A DNA stretch of 20,352 bases from Teratosphaeria epicoccoides (GCA_021401465.1 JADDMT010000274.1:1-20352), one strand, 5' to 3'. Counted from the first letter of the stretch, positions 6,860 through 18,405 are shown. Numbers and translations: made by a program. The notes: generated from the sequence alone by a model not told the origin.

Positions 6860-9800
6860 TTAAGAATTCTGCTCCGGAACCCTCATCTTCCCACGAATCG
6901 ACCTTCTTAAGCCCTGCTCACGCCTCCTCCGCTCTTCGAATTCACGAATAGCTTCCGGAGCGTTCTTGTAGTCTTCGGCTAGAACCCATTGTGTGTACTT
7001 AGGTAGGTATCCTTTCCACTTCACTAGATAGTGCGTTGCGCCCTTGCGCCGCATACTGTCCTTAATACCCTCGACTTCCTACTCTTCGTTCTCTTCTGCT
7101 ACTAGCATCGGGTCCGCAGGCTCTTCGCCCTCGCGCTGTACCCATGGTTCGAGTAGAGATACGTGGAAGACGTCATGCACACGATACGACGATGGCAACG
7201 ATAGCCGGTACGCCTGCGAGCCTATCGCGTCGCGTATCCGGAAGGGTCCGACGAACCTTGGCGTCATCTTCTTGCTCAGAAGTTTCAGCTTGAGATTCTT
7301 CGTCGACAGTAACACCTTCGTACTAACTGCGTACTGCATCGGTTTAGCACGGGTGTTATTATGTTTAATCTAGGATTCTGAGGCCTTTTTCTAGTGTTCT
7401 ATTAGCACCGAATGTACCTCGCGCATACGCCGCGCTGATTCCGCGGCGGCCGGCACCCTCTCCTTAGAAGACTCGTCCCGAGGCGGTTCTAGGTGTATTT
7501 CCGGATCAAAGCCATAGAGAATCTGAAATAGCGACATGCGCATAGCAGCATGCACGCTGTTATTAACTGCAAATTCCGCCATAGGAATTACGTCAGCCCA
7601 GGCATCCTAGTTCTTAGCGTAGTAGCACCGAAGGTACTACTTAAGAGTCTAGTTCATACGTTTAGTCTGACCATTAGTCTGTGGATAGAATGCTGTACTT
7701 AGGCAGTACTTGACACGCGCTTCAAACACAAATTCTTGCTAGTATTTACTAGTAAAGACAGAACCTCGATCCGATAGGATACTTCAGGGGACACTGAAGC
7801 GCTATACGACTTTGTCGCGAAGTAGCCGCGCAAGCTCGCCGCTTGTGCACTTTTTCGTACATAGGATGAAGATATTCATCTTCGAGTATTAGTCGACTAC
7901 TACAAGGATAGCATCAACTACATCGCCTTTCTACTTTGCTGGCGGCAAATCAGTAATGAAATCCATGGTTAAGTCTTGCTATGGTCTCTCTAGTAGTAGG
8001 AGCGCCTAAGCATCGCCGTAGGGGCGATAGCGCCGAGATTTGCTAATCTGGCACGTCTAGCAGGATTTGACATAGTCAGAGACATCCTGTTCTAGCGTAG
8101 GCTACTAGTATTTGCGTCCGAGAAGTGCGTTTGTCTTCTCTACGCCAAAATGGCCCGCGAGTTCATCGTCATGATGAATACAGAGGAGCTGCAAACGGAG
8201 TGCGCGGTTAGCGGGTACGTAGAGCCTATTGTCAAAGTACTACAAGTCGCCTGACTTGGTCTAGTACTTCGGACCGCCTGCAGTGTCCTAGAGGGCTACA
8301 CCCTCATTAATCAACTCCGGTTCTTACTCTTGCAACCGCTGAATAAGTCTCGAGACTTCTTCAAAGGGTTCTTCAGACATCGCATGCTTACCGCATGTAA
8401 GCCGGTTAACTACCGCACGGATCGAGCTAGACACGGTCGCCACAACTGCCAGATAGGAGGGTTCGTCACTAGCGGAGGCTGTGGGGCCCCATTAGACCCG
8501 CAGTCGACCTACAAGAGGAGCTAACGACGGATCGCCGCCCTAAACTACAAGCTTCGTTTGCAGCGTAGGGAGAAGCTGTTAGTTACCCTCTTCCCTAGTG
8601 TCGTAGTCCGGTCGTCGCGAAGGACTATCGGCCGGATTCGTCTTTCCGGAACGATGCTAGATGACGAAGTCAAAGCTAGCGAGGAAAGTCGCCTACCTTG
8701 CTTGCCGACTACTTAGCTGCTTCACGCCCATGAAGCCGCGAAGGTTGTTATAGTCGGTGAGCACCTTAATAGGGTGCGCCGCGCCTTCGAGGTAGTGTCG
8801 GTACTCCTTGAAGCCGTCAACAATAGCCAAAAGCTCTTAGTCGTGAGTCTCGTAGTTAAGCTTAGCGCCCTGCATCTTCCGCGACTAGAAGGCAATCGGG
8901 TACTATCGCGTACTGCCTTCGTGCGACTAGAGCTGCGATATAATTGCGGCTATTGCGAATTTTGAAGCATCGGTCTCTATCCGGATCTTCGCAGCGGGGT
9001 CAAAGTGCCGAAGTATAGGCGTAGTTTGAAAAGCTGCTTTAAGTTTAGAGAAGGCCTTGCTCTAAGCCTCCTCCTAAGGCACTTTCCCTAGCTTTTTTCC
9101 TCGAACCGCGCCCTTTGCGAGGGCCGTGAGGGGAGCCACGATCTTCGAGTAAGATCGTATGAATCTGCGGTAGAAGTTAGTGAATCCTAGGAACACCTGT
9201 ACTTCTCGGAGGGTAGTCGGCCGCGGCTACTCCGCGATTGCGGACACCCTTCGGTCATCTATGATGACTCCTTCCGTAGAGACGATGTATCCGAGAAACT
9301 CAATCCTATCCGTCAGGAATAAGCACTTCTTTAGGTTCGCGTAGAGAGCGAACTTGCGGAGCCGTTCGAGCACTATACTTAGATGCCGCATATGCTCCTC
9401 TTTCGAGTCGGAATAGACTAGTATATCGTCTAAATACACTACGCAGCAGGTGTTAACGAGGCCGGCTAGGGCCCGGTTAATATACGCTTAGAACGTCGCT
9501 AGTGCGTTAGTCAAGCCGAACGGCATCACCGTATACTCGAAGTGTCTATACCGCGTTCAGAATGCAGTCTTCTACTCGTCGCCCTTTCGGATCGGTATCC
9601 GGTAGTAGGCGTCCTTCAAGTCGATAGACGAGAAGATGGCGGCGCGACTAAGGCGGTCAAGCGTCTCGCTAATAAGTAGTAGGGGGCAGCGGTTCTTCTA
9701 GGTTACCGCGTTAAGGCCCCTATAGTTAACGCATAGGCGGAGCGTGTTGTCCTTCTTCGGGACGAACATAACTAACGCTCTAGCCTCGCTGTCGCTTCGT

Positions 9801-11824
9801 CGGATCCACGCGTTCCTTTGCGCCTTGTAGAGGTAGTCTCGAAGTGTTTCGAGCTGCGATTCCGACATGGGGTACAGAGGTCGATGCGGAGGATTATAAC
9901 CCTCCTTAAGGTTAATCGCATGTTCCGCGTCTAGGGCCCGGGCATAGGCCGCAGCCTCTGCGTCGAAAATATCGGCGTATTCCTCTAACTTAGGCGGAAG
10001 GGTAACGTCTTCCTTGACGTTCCGTATGCAGACCGCATACACGCATTAGACCTTCTTCATGTCCTTGTAGAAGCTATGTGCGTCACGCATCCGCACCGCA
10101 GGAACTTCGCCTATAGAGCCGTAGAACTAGTTGTCGGTAGCTCCATCAACAACGACTCCCTGCTTGTGGCGCTAAGGGCGGCCGAGTAGGAGCTCCTTAT
10201 CAGGAACGTCTTCGGCGTAGAAGACTTCGTTAGTCTCGCGCACTTCTCCCGAGGAGTCCGCGAGTTAGAGGCGCACGTTGTACGCGCCTCGAGCCGCTGC
10301 GCCTTCGCCCCGAAAAGACTTCATGGTAGGCAGCAGGGCTCCTGGGATCGGCTTCAAACCGAGCCGTACGATTACCCTCTAGGGTATCACGTTAACCTCC
10401 GCAAGGTCATCTAACATACAGTCTACTAGCTCGAGCGAGCCATTAACTCGGACCGCGCCGGATAGGCGCCGCGCAGGCCACGAGTCTACACCATCGGTAA
10501 CAGACAGCTTAGATACCCGCGGTAGCCATTCGGTTGTCTCGGGCTTGTCCTTCTTTCGCCTCCCCTCCGGGGAGGTTTCAGACACCTTGCTTACCTTCTT
10601 CCTATCGCTTCGTTTAGGACAGCGAGCCGCCTAGTAGTCCCTCGCTCCACAGATGTGGCAGTTACTCGGAGGCTTCTCGCCACCGTCTTTTGGCTCGGAG
10701 GGCTTGCTCCTCCGGAATGAACTACCGCGTTAGACGTGACCCCTAGGGCGCTTGTAATGGCGGCCCTTCGGTAGGTCCTCGGGGCTTAGACGCTTATTGT
10801 CCTTACCGCCCGATTTTCCATTTCGCTTCAAGGTGATTTCCATACGTGTCGCAAGGGACACGAGGTCTTGCCGAGTTGTCGGAAGTTCATGAAAAGTCAT
10901 GATTGTGTTCCGAAGATTGTCATCGAGTTTGACGAGCAAGTGCCGCACGCGTTGCGTCTCGGTATAGGGTAGCATCTGTCCCTCGAGTGTGGCGAGATAG
11001 GTTGCGAAGCTAGAGGTTGTTTGTCCCTTCCCCTGCTTAGCCTTCTCGTACTCGACAGACACGGTAAGGGCGCGATTCCCCGGATCCTCGACCTAGTCGA
11101 CACAGAACTAGCGAAAGTCCGCCTACATATACGTTCCGTCATAGACCCGCATAAGGTCATACCGCTCATGCTAATTGTTGCGAGGTTCCTTATCCTCTTC
11201 GAGCTACATCACACTAAAGGCGACTCGTTCGCCCTCCATGGAATATCCGCGTAGGTTGAGCACGAAAACTGCCTCACACGCCTGCAAGAAAGTTCGAGCC
11301 TCCTTCAAGGTGTCTCCCTTAAACGGCTTCGGGTTGCGTGCGTTACGACTACCTCCCGGTTAGCCTACTATGGCCCTAAATTCAGGCACCAAGTTCGCGG
11401 GCACACGCGGAGGGTCTGCGCCTCCTAATAAGTTGTCTTCGCGGGTCCCTAGCGTGAAATCTCGCTGGATTTCTTCGTCCGCCAGTTCGTTAGTACTGCT
11501 CATGGCGACGTCTTCGTCGTCCTCGCCGTTGTCGCTACTAGGAGCGGTACGGCTCCAGCTCTAGTTCGCAAGGCGGTTCGCGACCTAATCGACAATCATG
11601 GCTACAAGGGCCAGGTCGATAGTCGGGGTTAGCTGCGGTCCCTGTGCGGGGGGTCTATTGCCTAGTCTGCCGCGTAATTGTCCTCTAGCGGAACCGTCGC
11701 TCGATGCAGTGTCGCTCGCAGCGGTTACTTCTGCGGGCTAGTTACTCGGGCCAGCTTCGCCATCGCGGGCGCTCGGGATGGCGCTCGCTACACGTTAGTT
11801 GCGAGTTCGTAGTGCTCTAGACAT
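6860..11824 (-). pseudogene. gag-pol: Gag-Pol polyprotein, single frame, many stops (copy E)
   Basis: One frame of 1655 codons from ATG 11824 to TAA 6862-6860, with no frameshift and about 45 internal stops, nearly all TAG at probable Gln/Trp codons. Order: Gag; CCHC knuckle (residues 389-402, CHIC...C, its His now Tyr); protease with an odd DDLA at 472-475; reverse transcriptase with YLDD at 797-800; RNase H (ETDAS, Asp 952); integrase with HHCC zinc residues, D1288, D1352 and the D-x35-E Glu position (1388) changed to Lys; GPF module; chromodomain (YLVKWKGY) at the end. Gag and Pol in one frame resembles Tf1 of fission yeast. It would have made the particle, cDNA and integration enzymes; this copy is dead. 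Confidence 0.9.
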
Positions 11825-11861
11825 ATCGTAGTATTCTCTGCTAGACTGCAAAGCAGGGGGG

Positions 11862-11870
11862 AGAAAGCAG
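11862..11870 (-). other. Primer-binding site, self-priming type
   Basis: On the minus strand, three nt after the 5' LTR end, CTGCTTTCT is the exact complement of AGAAAGCAG in the LTR (17990-17998 in E'), which lies about 34 nt after a TATA-like TTATAAG and is therefore the predicted mRNA 5' end. Tf1/sushi-type chromoviruses are known to prime with their own folded mRNA 5' end. No tRNA-type PBS (TGG...) is seen. Confidence 0.62.
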
Positions 11871-11873
11871 AAC

Positions 11874-12234
11874 TAATATAGATGTATGTGCTATATGATA
11901 TGAAAATATCTCGCAGTGTGACAGAGTAATCCGACCTTTTAGTAGGTATAAGACAGCGCTGCTTTCTGCTTATCGCAGAGGTAGCGCTAAGGGTGCTTAT
12001 AACCCCCGACGCTCCTTAATTAGGGAAAGCATGTCCGAGCCTAACCCCGTAGGGGTACCGTAGGGTCAGCGACGTGGGGGCGTCCTACGTCGACAACTGA
12101 TCCCACTTGGACGACATACGAGCCAACGTATGTACGAAGGACCCCCTTGCCATATGTGGCAGGGTCACTACATGCCAAGGGCGGCCATTAGAACCCATGC
12201 GGTTCAAATGGTCCCCTAGTATCAACCGTATCAC
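11874..12234 (-). repeat. 5' LTR of copy E, truncated (361 bp)
   Basis: This is the 3' part of the 894-bp LTR, ending CTATATTA (CTATATCA in the other two copies). It retains the TATA-like box, the predicted R start (11967-11959) and the hairpin, but loses about 533 bp of U3. The break at 12234 joins it directly to the pol of copy E'. Confidence 0.85.
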
Positions 12235-15200
12235 AATCCTCCGCATCGACCTCTGTACCCTATGTCGGAATCGCAGCTCGAAACACTTCGAGACTACCTC
12301 TACAAGGCGCAAAGGAACGCGTGGATCCGACGAAGCGACAGCGAGGCTAGAGCGCTAGTTATGTTCGTCCTAAAGAAGGATAACACGCTCCGCCTATACG
12401 TTAACTATAGGGGCCTTAACGCGGTAACCTAGAAGAACCGCTGCCCCCTACTACTTATTAGCGAGACGCTTGACCGCCTTAGTCGCGCCGCCATCTTCTC
12501 GTCTATCGACTTGAAGGACGCCTACTATCGGATACTAATCCGAAAGGGCGACAAGTAGAAGACTACATTCCGAACGTAATACAGACACTTCGAGTATATA
12601 GTAATGCTGTTTAGCTTAACTAATGTACTAGCAACGTTCTAAGCGTATATTAACCGGGCCCTAGCCGGCCTCGTTGACACCTGCTACGTAGTATATTTAG
12701 ACGATATACTAGTCTACTCCGACTCGAAGGAGGAGCACATTCGGCATCTAAGGATAGTACTCGAATAGCTCCGCAAGTTCGCTCTGTACGCGAACCTAAA
12801 GAAGTACTCATTCCTGACAGATAGGATTAAGTTTCTCGGATACATCGTCTCCACGGAAGGAGTCATCATAGATGACTAAAGGGTGTCTGCAATCGCGGAG
12901 TAGCTATAGCTAACTACCCTCCGAGAAGTGCAGGTGTTCCTAGGATTCACTAACTTCTATCGCAGATTCATACGATCTTACTCGAAGATCGTGGCTCCTC
13001 TCACGGCCCTCGCAAAGGGCGCGGTTCGAGGAAAAAAGCTAGGGAAAGTGCCTTAGGAGGAGGCTTAGAGCAAGGCCTTCTCTGAACTTAAAGTAGCTTT
13101 TCAAACTACGCCTATACTTCGGCACTTTGACCCTGCTACGAAGATCCGGATAGAGACTAATGCTTCAAAATTCGCAATAGCCGCAATTATATCGTAGCTC
13201 TAGTCGCACGAAGGCAGTACGCGATAGTACCCGATTACCTTCTAGTCGCGGAAGATGCAGGGCGCTAAGCTTAACTATGAGACTCACGATCAAGAGCTTT
13301 TAGCTATTGTTAACAGCTTTAAGGAGTACCGACACTACCTCGAAGGCGCAGCGTACCCTATTAAGGTACTTACTAACTATAACAACCTTCGCGGCTTCAT
13401 GGGCGTGAAGCAGCTAAGTAGTCGGCAAGCAAGGTTAGCGACTTTCCTCGCTAGCTTTGACTTCGTTATCTAGCATCGTTCTAGAAAGACGAATCTAGCT
13501 AACGGTCCTTCGCGACGACCGGACTATAACACTAGGGAGGAGGGTAACTAATAGCTTCTCCCTACGCTGCAAACGAAGCTTGTAGTTTAGGGCGGCGATC
13601 TGTCGTTAGCTCCTCTTGTAGGTCGACTACAGGTCTAATGGGGCCTCACGGCATCCGCTAGTAACGAGCCCTCCTATCTAGCAGTTGTGGCGACTATGTC
13701 TAGCTTGATCCGTGTAGTAGTTAACTAGCTTACATGCAGTAAGCATGCGATGTCTAAAGAACCCTTTAAAGAAGTCTCGAGACTTATTCAGCAGTTGCAA
13801 GAGCGAGAACCGGAGTTAATTAATGAGGGTATAGCCCTCTAGGACACCGCAGGTAGCCCGAAGTACTAGACCAAGTCAGGCGACTTGTAGTACTTTGACA
13901 ATAGGCTCTACGTACCCGCTAACCGCGTACTCTGTTCGCAGCTCCTCTATATTCATCATGACAATAAACTCGCGGGCCATTTTGGCGTAGAGAAGACGAA
14001 CGCACTTCTCGGACGTAAATACTAGTAGCCTACGCTAGAACAGGATGTCTCTAACTATGTCAAATCCTGCTAGACGTGCCAGATTAGCAAATCTCGGCGC
14101 TATCGCCCTTACGGCAATGCTTAGGCGCTCCTACTACCAGAGAGACTATAGCAAGACTTAACCATGGATTTTATTACTAATCTGCCGCTAGCAAAGTAGA
14201 AAGGCGATATGGTTAATGCTGTCCTTATAGTAGTCGACTAATACTTGAAGATGAATGTCTTCATCCTATGTACGAAAAAGTGCACAAGTAGCGAGCTTGC
14301 GCGACTACTTCGCGACGAAGTTATATAGCGCTTTAGTGTCCCCCGAAGTATCCTATTAGATCGAGGTTCTGTCTTTACTAGTGAATACTAGCAAGAATTT
14401 GTGTTTAAGGCGCGTGTTAAGTACCGCCTAAGTATAGCATTCCATCTACAGACTAATAGTCAGACTAAACGTATGAACTAGACTCTTAAGTAGTACCTTT
14501 AGTGCTACTACGCTAAGAACTAGGATGCCTAGGCCGACGTAATTCCTATGGCGGAATTTGCAGTTAATAATAGCGTGCATGCTACTATGCGCATGTCGCT
14601 ATTTCAGATTCTTTATGGCTTTGATCTAGAAATATACCTAGAACTGCCTCAGGACGAGTCTTCTAAGGAGAGGGTGCCAGCCGCCGCGGAATTAGCGCGG
14701 CATATGCGCGAGGTACATTTAGTGCTAATAGAACACTAGAAAAAGGCCTTAGAATCCTAGATTAAACATAATAACGCCTATGCTAAACCGATGTAGTACG
14801 CAGTTAGTACGAAGGTGTTACTGTTGACGAAGAATCTTAAGCTGAAACTTCTAAGCAAGAAGATGACGCCAAGGTTCGTCGGACCCTTCCGGATACGCGA
14901 CGCGATAGGCTCGCAGGCGTACCGGCTATTGTTGCTATCGTCGTATTATGTGTATGACGTCTTCTATGTATCTCTACTCGAACTATAGGTACAGCGCGAG
15001 GGCGAAGAGCCCGCGGACCCGATGCTAGTAGCAGAAGAGAACGAAGAGTAGGAAGTCGAGGAAGAGTAGGAAGTCGAGGGTATTAAGGACAGTATGCGGC
15101 GTAAGGGCGTAACGTACTATCTAGTAAAGTAGAAAGGATACCTACCTAAGTACACATAATAGGTTCTAGCCGAAGACTACAAGAACGCCCTAGAAGCTAT

Positions 15201-15288
15201 CCGTGAATTCGAAGAGTAGAGGAGGCGTAAGCAGGGCTTAAGAAGGTCGATTCGTAGGAAGATAAGGGTTCTAGAGCAGAATTCTTGA
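12235..15288 (+). pseudogene. pol: Pol fragment: RT, RNase H, integrase, chromodomain (copy E')
   Basis: A continuous frame with about 47 internal stops (about 40 TAG, 7 TAA, no TGA by my translation) and no frameshift. It begins in RT at PHRPLYPMSE. YLDD is intact at 12694-12705. The RNase H ETDAS motif reads ETNAS (GAT to AAT near 13159), destroying an acidic active-site residue that E retains. The integrase keeps its zinc residues, but the D-x35-E Glu is Lys, as in E. The chromodomain Trp of VKWKGY is TAG. An in-frame 18-bp tandem duplication lies at 15043-15078. The frame ends at TGA 15286-15288. No start codon, no promoter: a relic. Confidence 0.9.
15043..15078 (+). repeat. 18-bp tandem duplication in E' pol
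   Basis: GAAGAGTAGGAAGTCGAG occurs twice in direct succession; copy E has it once (near 7060-7090). It adds six codons to the acidic linker between the GPF module and the chromodomain. Confidence 0.85.
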
Positions 15289-15428
15289 CACGTGTATGTA
15301 GTACATAACGCGCGAAGTGATAACGAGAAGCAAACGCCCTACTCATACATCATTGATGCCTAAAGGCATACCTAGAATAAACCTAAGAAGAACAAGAGAC
15401 ATGCTCGGATTAGCTTCGTAGCTAATGC

Positions 15429-16925
15429 TTAGTGACTACTAGTCGGGGGCTTCCTAACCAAACCCGAAGCAGGAGAGTCTTTCTTGTTACGGTCCGCTAG
15501 GGACTACTTACTCGCACGGGGTCTACTAAACACCCTGAAGCGACTATGAGTAACGGGGGTAGTAACGCCACGAAGAGAGGCTAGCATCTTCTTCTTTAGT
15601 AGGTTGCGAGGGAGCTCGTCTTCAGAGCCTATAGTAGCTAGAGAAGTAGCGACATCCTTACCGCGCCTAGTCGCGACGACTACCTCATCCTTAGCATTAG
15701 AAGGCGAAGAGACTCAAGCGCGCTTGCGGCTGTCGCGCTCGGCCCTCGAGATCATCTTGCGCTTCTTGACACGAGTGTCGACCACATCATCAGACTCGGT
15801 GTCTCCCTTAGGCGTAACTAGTGCGGTGACACTACAGCGCGAAGGGATCACGTTAGGACCGAAGGTATCCTAGACGTCGTCATCCTCCTCATCCTTAAAG
15901 ATCTGGCCTAGAGGCTTGTGCCTTAGCGTCTTGACGGACGTAGTGCGGGTCGCAAGCAGGGAAGGTTTAGCTTCCTTGTCACTAACCTTAATTTCGGCCC
16001 TAGCCCTCTTCTTCTTCTTAGACAGTAGCGTCGAGGCAGTGTAGGCAGCGGCGCTACAATGTGTTAGCTGTACGCACGCGACAGGATTCGAGTAAGTAAC
16101 TTACGGCTTAGTCCTCAGGACTAGCTTAGAGGCAGGCTGTCTCTCGGTACGGCGCTAGGGCGTGGCCTTAGCGGCGGGAGCGGTGAATTGCTTGATGACC
16201 TTCTTGCGGATTATCCGCGTCTTAAAGTCATCGTCAATAGAGGCAAGGGCCCTGAGTTGCTAACGCTAACAGCTAGTCGGATATTTCTCGACGCTAACGT
16301 TAGCCTAGCGGAGAAAGTCAGCATTTATACTTAGAGGGTACCCGCACTATATACGTACTATGGCGAAGGTCTTGACCTAAACGGTTAGTACCTTCAAGAT
16401 CTTCTAGACTAAGTCTGCGATTAGACCTAGACAAACGTTTTCGCCTGTTAGTAGAGAGTCGAAGCGAACACTGCTGTGAGAACAGTTAGCAGTCGCGGTA
16501 AAGCACGAGAGGGTACCAAGCAGGTAGGCGAGTGCCTCGTAGTACTTAGCCTGTAGCCTGTTTATAGTCAGAGTGCCTTTAGCAATCCCCTCGTCGCGCG
16601 TACTCTAGAAGTCATCGATGTTACGGCAGAGCTAGTTGTACTCGCCGTATACCTCTTTAGGGAGGTCTTGGCATTTTTGATGCTTGCCATTATAGTTGAC
16701 ACAATTGCGGTAGACACTACTCTCATTAAATCCGCTGACGTAGATCTTAGCTACGCTTTGGTTAGTACAAGTCACGCATACCTCGCAGGTAGGGGACGCC
16801 TTACTAACACGCAGAGGAGAGATGTATGCAGCTTAGCTACTAAGGTTGTCAAGGCATCGTCGACATGAGCGACGATCGCAGGCAGAGCGAGTAGCGTCAA
16901 ACTTAGTCTACAGCACATGAGCCAT
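15429..16925 (-). pseudogene. Antisense Cys-rich gene with intron (LTR894 copy C)
   Basis: Same gene as 5223-6719 and exactly the same length (1497 bp). ATG at 16925-16923 is intact, but codon 6 is TAG (CAG in A and B). Other stops lie at former Gln, Trp or Arg codons, including a TGA in the basic region; some Cys are changed to Tyr. The final codons read TAGTCAC then TAA (Arg to His against copy B). The intron signals at 16104-16054 are untouched. It converges with the E' pol frame (15288). Confidence 0.8.
16054..16104 (-). other. Predicted spliceosomal intron (51 nt) in antisense gene copy C
   Basis: Reverse complement shows GTAAGT donor, GCTAAC branch and TTGTAG acceptor, the same as at 6044-6094, in a gene otherwise full of transitions. 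Confidence 0.75.
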
Positions 16926-17081
16926 TATAGCTAAGACAGGTTAATTGATCTTGATTGATTAATTGAAGAAGAAGAAGCTCTAGTACAGACCCGCAGACAT
17001 GGCGAGGCGCAAGCTAAGCGAAGTAGGAGTAGAGGTCGATGTTAGTGTCTAGGAACAGGAAAGTTTAGGAAGCGACGAGGT

Positions 17082-17088
17082 TTTTATA
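17082..17088 (-). promoter_or_regulatory. TATA box of the antisense gene (copy C)
   Basis: TATAAAA on the minus strand, 163 bp upstream of the ATG at 16925, equivalent to 3248 and 5060. Confidence 0.65.
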
Positions 17089-17176
17089 CCCTCCGACAGC
17101 CCCCCTGTTGCCTACCGCAACCGTTAAGCTAGTGACTCGAACTACATGCGCAGAGTACCTGCCTTTAGTTAACTTA

Positions 17177-17189
17177 TAAGGGGACCGAA
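17177..17189 (+). other. Polypurine tract of copy E'
   Basis: TAAGGGGACCGAA immediately before the LTR start TGATG, matching the tract of copy E apart from point changes. Confidence 0.6.
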
Positions 17190-18083
17190 TGATGTAATAA
17201 CAGATAACGCGGCTGTCACGCATGTGCGCCAACCGCACTCGTGCTAGCCTACTAGCATGGAAATGTAGCGAGGCCCGCGCTAGGAGCGCGCTCCTGCCGT
17301 TTCGAGCGGCGCGCGTAGAGCGTCCGCGTACTTTCCTACTACCCTAAGGTTCTGCGACATGTTCTTCACAGTCACGACTAAATAGGGACGGCTAAGCTAC
17401 TTGGCAAGGCCGGCGCGTATGCTCGCCCTATAATTTCAAGGATTAACCGAAGTACGTACTCGCGGTTTCCTAATATCTCGATCCGCATGTGAAGCGAAGG
17501 TGTTACAAGGCCGCCTAACATGTGACGGATTAAAACCCGCCCGAGTTAGCAGCCTCTGCCCCGCACTCGCTACGAAGGTGTTAAGGTATGCGCATGACAT
17601 ATGTTACATAGGCTATCTACCTATTTACCCTTGCGCAGTGTAAGCGTGCTATATCCTGTACCCTATACGTTCCGCGTGCATTACTTAGTAAGGCTAGGGA
17701 CATCCTCATAGGAGGAGGGGCAGTTATACGGTTAATACTAGGGGGCTATTAGAACCGCATGGGTTCTAATGCCCGCCCTTAGCATGTAGTGACCCTGCTA
17801 CATATAGCAAGGGGGTCCTTCGTACATACGTTAGCTTATATGTCGTCCAAGTAGGATTAGTTGTCGACGTAAGACGCCCCTACGTCGCTGACCCTACGGT
17901 ACCCCTGCGGGGTTAGGCTCGGACATGCTTTCCCTAATTAAGGAGCGTCGGGGGTTATAAGCACCCTTAGCGCTACCTCTGCGATAAGCAGAAAGCAGCG
18001 CTATCTTGTACCTACTAAAAGGTCGGATTACTCTGTCACACTGCGAGATATTTTCATATTATATAGCATATACATCTATATCA
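17190..18083 (+). repeat. 3' LTR of copy E' (894 bp)
   Basis: Starts TGATGTAATAACAG and ends CATCTATATCA; same length as 4065-4958. TATA-like TTATAAG at 17955-17961 and predicted transcript start AGAAAGCAG at 17990-17998, so U3 is about 800 nt and R-U5 about 94 nt. The U3 hairpin is perfect here (TTAGAACC/GGTTCTAA around 17747-17767). Confidence 0.88.
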
Positions 18084-18359
18084 TCAAGATGAAGGCTAGC
18101 AAGACAAGATAGGTTCTAGTTAGTAGTGTCGATATTGATGATATCTTCGAGGGGAAGAAGAAGTATTAGGAAGAGCTCGATGCTAACAGACAAGAGGTTA
18201 TTATAGCGACTATTACGGCATGTATATTAGGGGGTAAGGACGAAGGCAAGACAGCACTACTAGTATAGGCGGCCCTAGCTATTAAGAAGGATCGCGGCAT
18301 AACAGGCTTAGAGAGGGAATACGAGGACTTATAGAGGCAAAAGGCGCTACGCGAGAATA

Positions 18360-18405
18360 GTACGTAGGAGACATTGTCAAGAGGGCCTATGCTAACTTCT
18401 GCTAG
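18360..18405 (+). other. Predicted intron (46 nt)
   Basis: GTACGT donor, GCTAAC branch at 18391-18396, acceptor TGCTAG. Removing 46 nt moves the reading from frame 2 to frame 0, exactly where the downstream coding-like frame lies. Confidence 0.55.

Larger units (their letters stand above)
4065..12234 (-). mobile_element. LTR894 Ty3/gypsy chromovirus, near full length (copy E)
   Basis: Read on the minus strand: truncated 5' LTR (12234-11874), self-type PBS, one gag-pol frame (11824-6860), an oppositely oriented extra gene (5223-6719), polypurine tract and complete 894-bp 3' LTR (4958-4065). The domain order with integrase after RNase H makes it Ty3/gypsy; the C-terminal chromodomain makes it a chromovirus. 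It is inserted in the antisense gene of copy A. The 5' LTR is cut at 12234 where copy E' begins. Many in-frame stops make it non-autonomous. Confidence 0.88.
4065..18083. repeat. Giant inverted repeat: arms 4065-9895 and 12235-18083
   Basis: The left arm (5831 bp) is the reverse complement of the right arm (5849 bp); the 18-bp difference equals the tandem duplication in E'. Each arm holds LTR, antisense gene and pol from the RT start onward. The spacer 9896-12234 holds gag, protease and the truncated 5' LTR of E. Read-through RNA could fold into a long hairpin. Confidence 0.88.
12235..18083 (+). mobile_element. LTR894 chromovirus, 5'-truncated (copy E')
   Basis: Begins inside the reverse transcriptase and runs through RNase H, integrase, chromodomain, antisense gene, polypurine tract and a complete 3' LTR. 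Gag, protease, PBS and 5' LTR are missing. It lies in opposite orientation to E. Its 3' flank is TCAAG at 18084-18088, in a decayed host-like gene. The only net length difference from the matching arm of E is an 18-bp tandem duplication. Confidence 0.87.

Noticed and set aside
10897..11564. ORFs overlapping gag on both strands
   Set aside because: Out-of-frame shadows of the gag region; only the frame continuous with pol shows Gag and zinc-knuckle features.
12235..15288. An alternative genetic code reading TAG as an amino acid
   Set aside because: The TAGs fall at both Gln-like and Trp-like positions, and other copies have CAG or TGG at the same sites, so mutation explains them better than recoding.
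15604..15873. Plus-strand ORF opposite antisense gene copy C
   Set aside because: Reverse-strand shadow of the basic C-terminal region; the same shadow appears opposite copy B at 6275-6544.
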